From: Chrysopilus asiliformis
Taxonomy: Eukaryota; Arthropoda; Insecta; Diptera; Rhagionidae
Length of the DNA stretch: 64,000 nucleotides
NCBI GenBank assembly: GCA_964034945.1
Contig: OZ035960.1
Coordinates: 78,649,331-78,713,330, forward strand
Reading direction: 5' to 3'
Part shown: piece by piece, positions 1 through 10,970 of the stretch
Layout: each line of letters opens with the position of its first letter
How positions within the stretch are numbered: position 1 is the first letter of the stretch
The notes under the pieces: generated by a model
Told to the model about the DNA's origin: nothing
The model's database searches: none
Seen by the model: only the letters and a program-made list of their open reading frames with translations
Position numbers and translations under genes: made by a program

Positions 1-1
1 A

Positions 2-1193
2 CTTAGCGAGAAGCAACATGGTTTCGTTAAAGGTAGATCTACTGTCACGAACCTTGTTGAAGAATGTATTAGTGAAATGGAAAAAGGCAATCAAGTCGAC
101 TGCATTTATACGGATTTCAGCAAAGCGTTTGATAAACTTCCGCACAATATGCTTTTATTTAAGCTGAAAAGAATTGGGTTTCCAGCTTCTTTACTTCGCT
201 GGATCAAATCATACCTTAACAAAAGATATTTGACAGTCAGTTTTAAGTCAACTCTTTCTGATGAAATTGATGTACTATCTGGGGTTCCTCAAGGTAGTCA
301 TCTCGGTCCTTTGCTTTTTAACTTATTTATAAATGATATTTTTTTATTTAATTGTACCGTTGTCTCTTGGTTTCGCTGATGACTTAAAATTGTTTAAAAT
401 CATTGTTAATTTAAATGACTCTCTTGCATTACAAGAATATCTAAATGTTTTCTGTTTATGGTGTTTTAAAAATGGTTTAGTTCTAAATGTAGCCAAATGT
501 AAAGCTATTTCATTTAGTCGTAAGAAGTCACCCTTAAACTTCGATTACATATTAGATGGCACTAAAATCAAGAAAACAGATCGAGTTCATGACTTGGGTG
601 TTTTACTTGATGATAAATTAAACTTCCAACTTCATATTAATGAAGTTATTAATCGTGCAAATTCTTTGTTGGGGTTTGTCAAACGCTGGTCAAGAGAAAT
701 ATCTGATCCGTATGTTTTGAAAGTTTTGTATTGCTCATTTGTTCGACCGATTTTAGAGTACGCATGCATTGTTTGGATGCCTTTTTACCAAAATCATATC
801 TCGCGCCTTGAAGCAGTTCAAAAACGTTTTTTGAGATTTGCGCTACATAAATTACCCTGGAATGACTCTCTAATTTTACCTCCTTATGAAGAACGTCTTA
901 AACTTATTGACATGTCGTCACTAATGAGACGACGAGAAATTTTTTGTGTGTTATTTATTAACGATTTACTGTCCGGAAATATTTCCTCGCCGCACTTATT
1001 AAACTCAATAAAAATCGATTCTCATCTTCGTGCCAACAGAAATAAACGATTTATTTATATAGATTATCACAAAACAAATTATGGTCGTTTCGAGCCCATG
1101 TCAAACATGTCCAGACTTTTTAATGAAAACTTTGACAGCATTGATTTTCATAGCAATAAAAATGCTTTAAAGCTTAAATTATGTAGAGTGTAA
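2..1193 (+). pseudogene. Non-LTR retrotransposon reverse transcriptase, 3' part, frameshifted
   Basis: This encodes the palm and C-terminal part of a LINE reverse transcriptase, which copies its own RNA at a nicked chromosomal target. Frame 2 is open from the window edge to 379 and contains the palm-A block YTDFSKAFDK and the block SGVPQGS..GPLLF. The next block, with the catalytic FADD, lies in another frame (333-1193), so a one-base indel sits in the T-rich stretch near 340-365. The C-terminal half looks collinear up to the TAA at 1191-1193. The endonuclease half lies outside the window or is missing. The jockey/CR1/L2 group fits the motifs, but I cannot assign a clade. It is dead unless the indel is a sequencing error. 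Confidence 0.85.
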
Positions 1194-1281
1194 TATATAT
1201 TTGTATATTTTGTATAGAAATTTATTTTTTTCTATTATTTCTTGTAATATATTATAGTCAGTTGGTTCTCATTACCTGTTG

Positions 1282-1301
1282 ATAAATAAATAAATAAATA
1301 A
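1282..1301 (+). repeat. (TAAA)n tail of the upstream LINE
   Basis: About five TAAA units close the 3' untranslated region about 90 bases after the reverse-transcriptase stop codon. A short A-rich microsatellite tail is the usual 3' end of many LINEs, so the element probably ends here. Confidence 0.7.
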
Positions 1302-1346
1302 GCTCTCATCATTGCCCGGCTAATTTACGGGGCACACAGAATATGT

Positions 1347-1475
1347 GACCAGAGTATTTGCCAGGAATGGTTACAATAAAAGAATACGAAAATTTGTGAT
1401 ATAGATTATAATTATTTTAGCTATTGACTAGAGTATTTGCCAGGAATGGTTACAATAAAAGAATACGAAAATTTG
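1347..1475 (+). repeat. 50-bp direct duplication at the 5' edge of a Penelope-like element
   Basis: Positions 1347-1396 recur at 1426-1475 with about one mismatch, separated by 29 AT-rich bases. The second copy is in frame with the GIY-YIG gene; the first ends in unrelated sequence. Partial tandem duplication at the 5' side is common in Penelope-like insertions, which fits a 5'-truncated copy. Confidence 0.75.
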
Positions 1476-2740
1476 AACCACCAGCAGACAATAGAGTCAC
1501 AACACAGACTGACGTAACCAAAGAAAAACTAGATTTTCTCCCTTATATGAGTGGTGTGTCCAACCGAATCAACAACATACTTAAACGTTATGATATTAAA
1601 TTGATCTACTTACCACCAAAAAAGGTTAGGGGATACCTTAGATCACCAAAAGATCAAACGCCCCTGGAAAATTGTGGCGTCTACGAAGTACCTTGCATCT
1701 GCGGAAAATCCTATGTTGGACAAACCAGACGAAATATATCAGTAAGACTCAAAGAACACCTTTCAGCTGTGAAAAACAAAAAGGTTGAAAATTCAGCTAT
1801 AGTTGAGCATTTAATGGATGATAGTGGGAATCATTGGATACGTTTCGACAAGGCGCGTATTTTGGCGACAGAGGTCCGCTATCATCCACGTCTCGTTCGT
1901 GAAGCTATCGAAATTAAATGCCGGTTAATACTATGTTCAGACCGACACAAAATCACGTAATTTTGAAGATTTTCGTAATTTTGAACGAAATCTTCCTCGA
2001 AACCACGAGATTTCCAGTACATTAACCTGTTTTCAAAAATCACTAAAAGTATGCAATTTCCACAAAATTACGAACGAAATCAAGCAAAAACAATTAATAC
2101 AATCCTCCATCACTCATTCAGCTCTCTTGAGTACATCAGTTTTGACATTTGTGCTGGATTGGAACGACGGAGATATAAGAAAAAGAAGCCGTGTTCCGCA
2201 CGCGAAGAGGATATATTAGTAAACAACTTACGCGGAGCAAAAAAAAATTGACTTGTTTTTGATGCGATTAGATATGAAATGGAAAATAATTGTTTATTTT
2301 CATTACAGATAATTTCCATTGTCGTCTAAAGTGTCTAATTCTGTTTGCACATATTTGATCGATGTTTTGAATTGTATTATTCATCATATTACTAAAATTC
2401 ATAGCAATCCTACACTAAAATTCATAGCAATCCTGTAGTTGAAATGTGAAACAAAATTACCTTAATCTCTGTGTGAACACTTTGGTTTAAGTTCTAAATC
2501 ATTTCGCAAAATTACGTGATTTTGTGTCGGTCTGAACTTAGTATAACTATTAATAGAGATGATAGTTTCAAATTGTCCAGCTCTTGGAATTCTGTGTCAC
2601 GTTTATTAAAACCACCTAAGGGATGGGATAGCTCAGTCCCTGACACCGTTAGTGTAGTTTGTTCTCAACAATCAAATAAAATTGTGCCGCTTCAACAACA
2701 CCGTTACAATTTACGGTCAAATTCAAAGCCGAGCAACTGA
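1424..2740 (+). pseudogene. Penelope-like element GIY-YIG endonuclease region, split by a MITE
   Basis: This is the C-terminal endonuclease half of a Penelope-like retroelement protein. The family has a reverse transcriptase followed by a GIY-YIG nuclease that cuts the target. In the first segment (1424-1960) the typical linker LPYMSGVSNRINNILKRY is followed by GVYEVPC..CGKSYVGQT at residues 85-101 (GVY and YVG stand for GIY and YIG) and RLKEH. The segment ends in REAIEIKCR. The protein resumes at 2543 with TINRDDSFKLSSSWN, the expected C-terminal block, and stops at 2738-2740. Removing the TA-flanked insertion 1931-2541 plus one TA rejoins the frame. The reverse-transcriptase domain is absent, so this is a 5'-truncated copy. 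I see no obvious feature between 2741 and about 3070. Confidence 0.9.
1931..2541. mobile_element. TA-flanked TIR element (Tc1/mariner-type MITE, 611 bp)
   Basis: The element inserts into the Penelope-like coding sequence. Inverted ends of about 33 bp run CTATGTTCAGACCGACACAA inward from the left and match the right end (2509-2541) with one mismatch. A TA dinucleotide flanks both sides (1929-1930 and 2542-2543). Removing one TA plus the element restores the host reading frame. No transposase is visible, so it is non-autonomous. The TA target suggests Tc1/mariner or pogo machinery. Confidence 0.88.
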
Positions 2741-3077
2741 GAAGTCAGTACCGCCTGTGACCATGGACAACATACACCCCTGGCCAATTAAATCGAAACA
2801 AGTAATTTTTGGGCTTTTTTGGAACTAAAGGCTCTGTTTTTTTAACTTAATTGTAAAATATTATAGATCTGTTATTCCGGCATCATTCTCGAGTATATTA
2901 TGTGTAATATAAATATTGTCATTAAAAATAAAATTGTGGGACGGGGTACTTTTTACTTGAAAAACGGAAATCACTCGATTTCTTGTGTACATGACATATT
3001 TCACTTACATATCTTGAAAAAAAAATAACAATTCAAACCAGGGGAATTTTTTTTAAGCATTTATATTTACCTTAAAT

Positions 3078-3320
3078 TTAAAAATTGTGCCCTGCTTTTG
3101 CCTGAATTACTGCTTCGAGTCTTTTTGGCATTGATTCTACCAACGTTTCTAAATACTCAGCCGAAATTTCCGTCTCCCATACTTTTTTGATTACTTCCTT
3201 CATCTGTTGCCAAAGGTTTTCTATGGGATTAAGATCCGGGCAGTTTCCGGCCAGGGGTGTAGTCTTGTCCGAAACGTCAGATTCGTTTTCAAAATATATA
3301 TTTTGAATTAAAATTTTCAA
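3078..3320 (-). pseudogene. Tc1-type transposase, C-terminal fragment
   Basis: The minus strand encodes NCPDLNPIENLWQQMK followed by a helical tail ending in VIQAKAGH. This is the block around the third catalytic acidic residue (PDLNPIENLW) of Tc1 transposases, which cut and paste DNA at TA sites. The N-terminal DNA-binding domain and the first two catalytic aspartates are missing. The first 25 or so residues of the open frame are not family-like, so homology starts near 3255. It is a dead fragment. Confidence 0.85.
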
Positions 3321-3346
3321 CGTGGTAAATAACCGATTTTAACTAA

Positions 3347-3567
3347 CCCTCTAGCCGGAATGTCCGACAAAAGGCGGGCTTCAGGGAATTCGCTTGTTTA
3401 TAACGGGTAACAATTTTAATCGCCGGAACGTGTTACACTGACTTTTGTAAGTTATCGCTTTACATGCTGGAAAAAATTTAGCCCTGTACGTTGCCTTGGT
3501 TACGGTCTGTCGCAAGTTGAAAGTCATATTTTGGTGAATTTTTTTCGGAAATATTCCGGTTAGAGGG
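3347..3567. mobile_element. piggyBac-like MITE (221 bp)
   Basis: Inverted ends begin CCCTCTAGCCGGAAT on the left and the inverse of CCCTCTAACCGGAAT on the right. The right flank is TTAA (3568-3571) and the left flank is CTAA (3343-3346), one mismatch from the TTAA duplication of piggyBac-type elements. CCC termini also fit that superfamily. There is no coding content. Confidence 0.7.
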
Positions 3568-3571
3568 TTAA

Positions 3572-4064
3572 TGTATTAAAGATTCAGTATGAATATTAAC
3601 AACCGCGAAAGTTTAAAAACAAATTATTTTTTTCTTTTTCACTAAATTTAAAGTTAAATTTTTTTTATACTCTTCCTTCAGGAAAAAAGTGATTTCTTTA
3701 TCATTAAATTTGTGAATTTTTATCGGCGTCATATATTATTTTGTGCGTGAAAATGTCGAAATTTGAGCCAATTAAGCTCTCTTCTCTAGTCGATTTTGGT
3801 ACCGGGTGGCTAGCTAGCATAATCTTGTTTGCTTCCTTTGAAATAATAAAAAAAGCTTAGTTTTTTTTCGGGAGTAGATATCCTGATAGTGAAGTTCGCA
3901 AAAAATTAATATACAGAATAAATATTCGGTTGTTTCTCTTCCTGTGAACCTCAACAAATCCATTTAAAGAATAACATGAAAAGTTAATATGAAAAGTTAA
4001 AAGGCCGCCTTTTGAGCTATTACAGCTTAACTGAGAACTAAGGGATCACAAAACTAGTGTCCAG
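3572..4064. other. No recognisable gene
   Basis: AT-rich spacer. I see no coding block, TIR pair or long repeat here. Confidence 0.5.
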
Positions 4065-4298
4065 TTGCAATTAGGGGACGCGAAATCAAGTGATTTACTT
4101 TACAATATGCGCGCCGCGGCAGATAATATCAAAGTGCCTAAAGAAGTTTTGAACTCATTATGGTTTCAGCGTATGCCGCAAGAAGTTCAAGTTGCTGTCA
4201 TAGGTTCGCCGGGGTCTTTCGAGGCAATTGTCGTCATGGGAACTAAATCACAGCACATACATCTCTTTTTTTGTAACAGAAGAGATCAATCTTTGTAG
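4065..4298 (+). pseudogene. LTR-retrotransposon gag fragment
   Basis: The frame reads LGDAKSSDLLYNMRAAAD followed by VPKEVLNSLWFQRMPQEVQ. This matches the capsid-type block of arthropod Ty3/gypsy gag proteins (pattern LGDRKPSQLLRHMR ... LWLQRLP), which build the particle in which the element RNA is copied. Only about 60 residues align. The rest of gag, pol and the LTRs are not adjacent. It is unrelated in position and strand to the pol relic at 14.8-17.5 kb. Confidence 0.75.
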
Positions 4299-4489
4299 CT
4301 GCCTTTGTAACACATTTGTGTGATTTTCACACACATATTGATCAATTTCTCCAACTTCTCAGGAATAAATTATATAAAACATACTGACATGATATTTCGC
4401 GATTTGAAAAAACGGTTTCTAACATGAATCACCTTCTATTTTCTAGATATATTTATGTGATATAACGAAACTATTAAGTAGTCAATTTT

Positions 4490-4622
4490 TTATGCTTTAT
4501 CTCGCTTTCATTTCTGATACATAGCGCCCAAAAAATTATAGAAATAAAAGCGAGATAAAGCATAAAAAATAAAATAAAATATTTATCTCGCTTTTATTTT
4601 TGATACATAGCGCCCAAAAAGT
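4490..4622. repeat. Inverted plus direct repeat cluster
   Basis: A block containing TTTATCTCGCTTTYATT and GATACATAGCGCCC occurs at about 4497-4535 and again at 4582-4620 in the same direction. An inverted copy of its first half lies between them (4540-4566). The unit may be a decayed MITE end. No TSD is visible. Confidence 0.6.
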
Positions 4623-5475
4623 TTCTTTCCTTGTTAGTGCATTTTTTAAATTTATAATAGTGGTTCCCAAACTTTTCAGTGGCAACCCCTTAAAAAATTC
4701 AGGAATTTTTAATATAAATATCTGTTCTAGGGCCGTAGTGAGCTTAAACTATCAAGAGTTTGAATGCCCTATGTCACTGTTTCCCAACCAGGGCTACATC
4801 GACTGGTTCCATGAGTTACGCGAAATGGCAGCAACCAAATTTTGAAAAAAAGTAGCGACGCATTGTAAACAAAAAAAATTTAATTTCTATTAATATTTTT
4901 GTTTTGTGCACACAAAATTTTCTTTGACCATAGATTCCACCGTTTTGACCACAGATTCAATGTGGTGGTCTGGGTTCGACATTGAATTTTTGGAACTGAA
5001 ACTTGATGCTTCCTATACGATTTTTTTTCCAATTCTCCATTGCTTCAATAAAAATTTGATTTCATTGTATTCAATAGTTCACCGTGAAATAAAATAATAA
5101 TAATAATAATAAAGTTTATTTCAAATTTAACAATTTTTAGATACATTTCTTTTGATTTCAAATAAACTGTCTGACATAAATTCTTGTCTGTCTGGATTGG
5201 CTTTGTACTTCAAATTAAAAATAAAAATGATAACAATAATTCAATATAGTATTATTAGTTTTGATGTACGTTGCTAATTAAATACTCTGATAAGGCTTTC
5301 TCGATAACTCCATATAAAAATATTCCAGATGACCAATAAGTCGTAAAATTTGTATTAATAAATTAAAACCTAACTGTTATTTAATTCTGAAAGTATTTCA
5401 GTGTTGCTTTTGGTACTTAGGTTAGCTCAAGTTCTTTGTAGAAACCTTATATTCTTTATACAATTGTAACAAGTA
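4623..5475. other. Non-coding, hAT-like terminal motifs and a (TAA)n run
   Basis: AGTGGTTCCCAAACTTTTC near 4661 and CACTGTTTCCCAACCAGGG near 4775 look like hAT element ends, but they point the same way and no matching partner ends are seen. A (TAA)n microsatellite lies at about 5094-5111. I see no gene. Confidence 0.45.
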
Positions 5476-6117
5476 CAGTAATCCCTCCAACTGCGCGGAT
5501 TCGCATTTGCGCGGTTAAGTTTTTAATACCAAAATTTCGAACTGCGCATTAAAAATTTCGCAGCTACGCGGTTTTTTTTTGAATAATTTTCGTTTAAAAA
5601 AACATGTTCTGAATATATATTTTGGTAAATCCCCGACAAGAAGGAATCAGCTGGTAATTTGGTATCTTCGTACATATTTGATAATTTCGTGCTTATATTG
5701 GCCTTTTTGAATAGTTGTAGATAATTTGTTGTTAATTTTTGCATTTTCTGACGTATTGCTTTCCATTTACAATTCCGTCGACTTTTCAGTGTTTAAGAAA
5801 TCCTTACATCAATTAAAACGGACCCTGATATGGAGCGTGTCTTAAAATTTCGCAGAAATTCTTAATGAAAAACAAAAATCGGGTAATCAATCACTAAGAA
5901 CACGGTTTTTTCAAAAAGATTAGTAGTACATATCATATGTTTGTATTAATTTAAATATGTCGTTAAATAAAAAAAAATTTCTATTTTTTTTTTTAATTTT
6001 TCTAATATCTGGGACCTAACCCCAAAATTTCATACAAAGTAGGGTTCACAGTGCGCGGTTTCGGTCTGCGCGCTCTTTTTGTGGAACGTATCTACCGCGG
6101 AGTTGGAGGGATTACTG
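5476..6117. mobile_element. pogo/Tigger-like TIR element (642 bp)
   Basis: The left end CAGTAATCCCTCCAACTGCG is mirrored at the right end (about 6095-6117, one mismatch), and TA flanks both sides (5474-5475 and 6118-6119). CAGT termini with TA duplication fit the pogo branch of Tc1/mariner. Subterminal GCGCGG motifs repeat at both ends. A minus-strand open stretch (5523-5744) has no recognisable transposase motif, so the element is probably non-autonomous. Confidence 0.82.
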
Positions 6118-6299
6118 TATATAAAAACAGCAAATCAAATACCTCACTCTACAAAAAGTTCTTCGGTGATTATTGGCTTTAGTGCTGCACTAAAATCTTA
6201 AATGATTTTTAACATTTTTTCGGGAAACAACTTATGTGTTTACAAGTAAACAGAAGTTACTCTATTTTAGGGTCTTTTGCTTGAACTTTTTATTATAGT

Positions 6300-6699
6300 G
6301 TGTCGAATATGTTTGATAATTTTAGGTCAACTGTGCAAAACCATCCAGAACTGTGGTTCCAACTGTATGGAGCCACAGAAGATACTTCAAGGGACACTAT
6401 GGTTATGTTGCGGGACATCTTCGGTGAGTGCATTATGTCGGACAGTAGTGATTTGGATTGGCTGCCGCATTCACTGGATTTAATCGCTCCTGACTGATTT
6501 ATTTGGGCCTATTAAAAAGAAAGTGTCTACGTTAATATGCCAATGATCATTCCCTAACTGAAAATCAACATTCGCAATAAAATCCAAGCCATCACACCTG
6601 AAATTTTGCGAAAGGTAATAGAAAATGTGTTGGAAAGAACACGAATTTGCAAAGCAGAAAACGGCCATCATTTGCGGGACGTAATTTTTCAGGTCTAGG
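6300..6699 (+). pseudogene. rosa-like (DD41D) mariner transposase remnant
   Basis: The C-terminal half of a mariner-type transposase survives with stops and indels. ELWFQLYGATEDTSRDTM and WLPHSLDLIAPD match the WFQQDGATCHT and PPRSCDLTPLDFFLWGY blocks of the better copy at 52.1-52.8 kb. Further collinear sequence (pattern KKVST...ITPEILRKVIENVLERARICKAENG) runs to about 6699. The second catalytic aspartate is replaced (QLYG for QQDG), so the enzyme is dead. No TIRs were found next to it. Confidence 0.8.
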
Positions 6700-6894
6700 G
6701 CAATAAAATTCCCCATTAAGTATTTTAAAAAAAAATTGCAAATAAATAAAAAAGGTATCACAAATTCAAAGCACTGCGTTCTTTTTGCATCATACTCTAT
6801 ATGTTTGCTCATCCAATCAAATCTTCGGCCCAGGCTAAAATTACTGTCTGTCTACGGCGCTGTAGTAACCGTTTAGTCTAACGTAAATAGCGTA

Positions 6895-8878
6895 TCTATA
6901 TATATAAAAATGAATCGTGGTCCGTTTGACTATCCATAACTCGGCTGAATATAATCCGATTTGCATGGGGTTTTTTTTTGTTGGATTCGTATTGCAACAG
7001 GTAAAAACACAACGGAGCCGAAAATTGGAAATTTCTACCGGAAAAGTTGGAAAATCTTGGAAAACCGAAATTGCATACTTTCAGGGGAGCGGTTTTCTGG
7101 TTTGCACTTTCAGTAATTCCAAATCAAAAATCTCGAATCTTTTTTCGTTTTGTTGGAAAAGTCGAGAAAAATTTTGGGGAAAAACGGGAATATCGGAAAA
7201 ATTGAAATTTGCATATTGTATGGGATTATGGTATGGAAAGAGAAAAAATTGTATTTGGAACTGAAAAACGAATAATTTTGTCCCTCACGATAATGTTATC
7301 GCCAACAGATGGCGTGAAGCTCTCAGAATTACGTTTGACGGCTGAGAAATACATTCGCTCTTTCCTCATTGATGATCGATGCGAAGCGGTTGTTTATCGA
7401 TGTAGTGCGCAAATTATCGCTGTTTTCCCACTTTTAAATCGTCGAAAGTATTTTATTTTGTGATGAACGAATTGAATCAAGGTATTTACTCAGTGACCAA
7501 GTGCAATTAAATGGACTGGTGTTGAACGATTTGATAATTTAAATTATTCATTTTGTGGAGAACGAAGTTAAATAAGGTATTTTATCACCGACCAATTCGT
7601 TTATTTAAAAAAAAAATCTATTTGTATGGGAGAGGGAGGTAGGAGTGGTCCAACTGAATAGATAAGTTGTATAAAATCATATTCTAAACAAATTTTGTCT
7701 TTATAAACTTTTCGATACGATGCACAGTTTTCGAGAAAATAAAGACAAAAGTATTCAATTTGTATCGGGGAGGGGAAAGAGGTAGTCTAACTAAATTTTT
7801 ATGTATAGATAAGTTATGTAAAATCATATTCAAAAGACATTTTAGCTTTATAAATTTTTCAATGCAATTCACCTTTTTTGAGAAAACTGCGAAAAAAGTC
7901 TCATTTATATGTAGAAGGAAATGGTCCGATTTTGCCAGTTCAAGAACTTAGCATTGCCATTTACGAGAAACGCAACTGTAAATATTTCAAATCTCTAGCT
8001 CAATCCTTCCGAAAGTTATGATATTCACGGATATATAGACGGACAGACGACAGAGAGACAGACGGTCGGACATGCCAAAATCAAAATCTTTTGTCATCCC
8101 AAACAGCCTGGTGTAATTCATTTTTGTGTCCAGCGATTGGTTTGATACGTTATAATTAAAGCTAATATACTTCAATATGATTTTAATATAGTGTGGAGGT
8201 CCCCAATCTAGAGTGCAGGAACAAACTTATTGGGGTGCGGAAGCGTTTTTTTTTTATTTGTGAGATAGTTATAAATTTTTTTGATTTGTGAGATGGAGTA
8301 ACGTATAAACTCAAGAACTACTGCACCAACATAGACTATGTATCATGACCACGGTTTATAGTTAGGTGTGGTCACGGTGTCAGCTCCCCTTTCACCCCCT
8401 CGCCAGTTTTTGAATACGGTTTTCAGTGTTGGGCAGGTCAATCATAAAATAAGTTTTCATCCACTCAAACTACTTCGCTCTACATGGTGCGAGCCCCCTC
8501 TCCTGCTATCTACTAAACTACAGAACGGATTTTTATACAATATTTAGTGTTGGATAGGTTATCTGTCAAGGTAAATTTTCGACCAATCCCCTTCTCAGCT
8601 ATCTCTGAAACTATTTTATGGTTGTAAATGCAAAAATCTTAAGTGTCTGGCAATAAGGGAATTCGCTCTATTCCCTTTCTCCCAAGCAGATGGAAAAAAT
8701 ATTTGCAATTTTCTTGAAAACAGTGCGTCAAACCAAAAAAAATTATGAACAAAAAATTATTTGAAATATAATTACTGCATAATTTTTCTATACATCAAAA
8801 TACTTTTGAAAAAAAAGCATTTTTTTCATATTCAAAAATTTATTACTACCCGGGCAACGCCGGGTTCTTTCAAGCTAG
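6895..8878 (+). mobile_element. Non-autonomous Helitron (about 2.0 kb)
   Basis: The left end TCTATATATATAAAAATG follows an A. The right end is CTAG followed by T (8875-8878), preceded by a GC-rich hairpin ACCCGG-GCAACG-CCGGGT (about 8848-8865). TC start, hairpin, CTRR end and insertion between A and T are the signature of Helitrons, rolling-circle elements. No Rep/helicase gene is present. The same 5' end occurs at 53424 and 60464. The interior carries a decayed Helentron-like block (next entry). Confidence 0.85.
7690..8172. repeat. Decayed Helentron/DINE-like block with GACA/GACG microsatellite
   Basis: Inside the Helitron, a GACGGACAGACG-type run (about 8037-8072), the phrase GGTGTAATTCATTTTTGTG and a terminal TTAATATAC-like stretch match the order seen in the better Helentron copies at 11.1 and 32.3 kb, in the reverse direction. 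Part of this block (near 7750-7870) recurs in degenerate form near 51680-51790. Confidence 0.55.
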
Positions 8879-9454
8879 TTTCTTATAAAGTTTCATACAA
8901 GACATCTCATTTTCTTCTGTACGTACAAAAATTATGTAATATTATAAAATTTGCTTAAAGCAGGGTTTATATACGGCAAGTAAAGAGAGGCAAGTAGTTT
9001 GCTTAAGGTCGAAATACACGGCGAGAGACTTTGGTCTCTGGTCTCCAGGGTACAAAGGGCAAAAATCTCCAAAGTGTATACACGATCACAGACATTTAAG
9101 TCTGGAGATCAAAAAATATATCTCCGGAGACGCTTACTAAAAAGTCTGTAAAAGCAAAGTCTCTGGAGTGCATACACAACGCAGGTATCTCGTCTCCAAG
9201 CATAACAACAATATCACTAATCTAAAATATAAAATAAGTAAAAACACTTTTTTTCTTTATAAAAACTGACCTTTAATCTCAAAACAACGAAACAAATTCT
9301 CGTTCCCACAAAACAATTTCCTGAAATGTCAAAATTCGTCTCCGGAGACCAAGAGATAGATATCAAAACGTTTTGAAGACCGGAGACGCATTAAAGAGAC
9401 TCTCTCATTAGTAGCTACACGGCAAGAAACTTAAGTCGCCCAGAGACCCTAGAG

Positions 9455-10123
9455 CAGCCATGGGCAAAGTGTGGTCTTTTTGGCCCATTTGGCCCAGTTT
9501 GAGAAAACCGAAATAATACACTTGCAACTGGGCCAAATTCATTCGCAACTGGGCCAAATCCACCAACATGCTTATACAGTGCTTGTACCTCTATACTTTC
9601 GCAGCGATGAGCGAAAACACATCACAGCCATCGGTCGGTCTGAGTTGTTTTCATGTCATTCGCCATCACGCACTCCACTCAGTAGGTGGTGTTGCTTGTT
9701 TTTTGCGCATATACACTGAAACAAATATGAAGCGTTTCTATAATAATAGAAACTTTAAAGATCAATGGGAGGAGGATATTGTTTTTGTAGAAATCCCTGC
9801 TTAATACAGTGCTTGGTTTGTTTTCTTAAGCTTTCCCACATCAAAAAATAAGTAGCCAAGCACAAAAGCGATTTTGATTTTGATGGTGAAAGCAGAAAAT
9901 TGATTTTTGCAAAATTAAAAGAAGACTTTCTAAAGAAAACTACATGCACTGCTAATGTTATACCAGAGCAGAAAACTAATTCATGTAATTCGAAAGCAAT
10001 AAAAAAAGGTTCGTTTGTAGCCAGTTTAAAGACATTTTCTCGCAGTGTACTCGATTTTCTGAAGTATATTTTGGCTTGTTGGTATATGTTTGGCCCGTTT
10101 TTATTTTCTCTTGCCCACGTCTG
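9455..10123 (+). mobile_element. hAT element, internally deleted (669 bp)
   Basis: Ends CAGCCATGGGCAAAG (left) and the inverse of CAGACGTGGGCAAG (right) are flanked by a perfect 8-bp duplication CCCTAGAG (9447-9454 and 10124-10131). An 8-bp TSD and CAG termini define hAT. Transposase remnants are present inside (next entry), so this is a deletion derivative of a coding element. Confidence 0.92.
9727..10062 (+). pseudogene. hAT transposase remnant (GTF2IRD2/ZBED-like)
   Basis: Two short pieces in order resemble the N-terminal region of GTF2IRD2-like hAT transposases, in which a zinc finger precedes the catalytic RNase-H-like fold. The first is MKRFYNNRNFKDQWEEDIVF (9727-9804), which stops where the zinc-finger cysteines should follow. 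The second, near 9900-10062, contains KLKEDFLKKTT and KAIKKGSFVASLKTFS. The catalytic region is deleted. The identification rests on pattern resemblance within a securely bounded hAT element. Confidence 0.55.
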
Positions 10124-10970
10124 CCCTAGAGACTTGATACTTGGAGACAAATCCCCGGTCTCCGAAGTGTATACACAGGTCTCTTTGTATGCAGAGGCGA
10201 AATTTTTGGTCTAAGAGATCAAAGTCTCTCGTCGTGTATTTCTACCTTTAGTTTACACGTTGCAAGTAAATCACTTCAAGTGGAATGACAGCCGAACGAA
10301 AATTAAACCTAAAATTCTCTGAGAAAAAATATTACGACACTTTTTTGTCGAAAAAATTGCGAATTTCGACCTAAAACTGTTTGTTGCCGACGAGTTTTTT
10401 ATACCCGTGTGGTTTTTTCCATAGAATGTTACGACGTTCTCTGGCAAAGCAGCAAATATACAATAAACCGAAACACACACACATAAAACCATCTCTTTTG
10501 TACACGGTTCCATGTTCTTGTATTGGTTTTACTTGCCACAAAAATAGAATGGCTTTCTATTATTTTCGAGAGAGCGGCAAGTATTCCCACACATATGCGA
10601 GCGTCGCACACTAGGTAAAATCGCATGTATTTACGTCTACTTGCCGCGAGTTACTTGCTTCGTCTAAACCGCGTTTAACAGATTGTAAAGGAAGTTTTAT
10701 TAAAAAAATAATAATAAAAAAATGTATTTCAACTGTTGTGCATTTATTGAAAATGCGAAATGGTTTTCGACTGTACTTTAAATGAATTAACATTATATTG
10801 CTTCGGTTTTATCAGTCGTAAAGTATTTTTTGTTAACCTGCAACTGTGCCATTGTGGTATTACCGTGTAGGTGTCATGTTTTTTCGGGATCAGGGGAGTG
10901 ACGAAGCCCTCGTCAGACACAGAAATGTCAACTCCGTCTGCTCTCTGTTACAGAAATTGTTCATTTATTC

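Larger units (their letters stand above)
9002..10251. mobile_element. TIR element rich in GAGACC motifs
   Basis: The left end CTTAAGGTCGAAATACACG and the right end (inverse of CTAAAGGTAGAAATACACG) form a TIR that continues into GAGAGACTTTGRTCTC on both sides. Subterminal regions are dense in GGTCTCC/GGAGAC, and GTGTATACAC occurs on both sides. I cannot assign a superfamily or TSD. The hAT relic at 9455-10123 is inserted within it. Confidence 0.65.
8961..10668. mobile_element. Possible outer TIR element
   Basis: Left sequence with GGTTTATATACGGCAAGTAA and right sequence with the inverse of GGTTTAGACGAAGCAAGTAA form imperfect inverted ends. Several AAGTA/TACTT subterminal motifs occur on both sides. 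The 8-base flanks (GCTTAAAG and GTTTAACA) are only partly alike, so the TSD and the exact limits are uncertain. It encloses the element at 9002-10251. Confidence 0.4.

Noticed and set aside
4661..4795. hAT termini (AGTGGTTCCCAAAC and CACTGTTTCCCAACC)
   Set aside because: Both point in the same direction and no opposite ends or 8-bp duplications were found.
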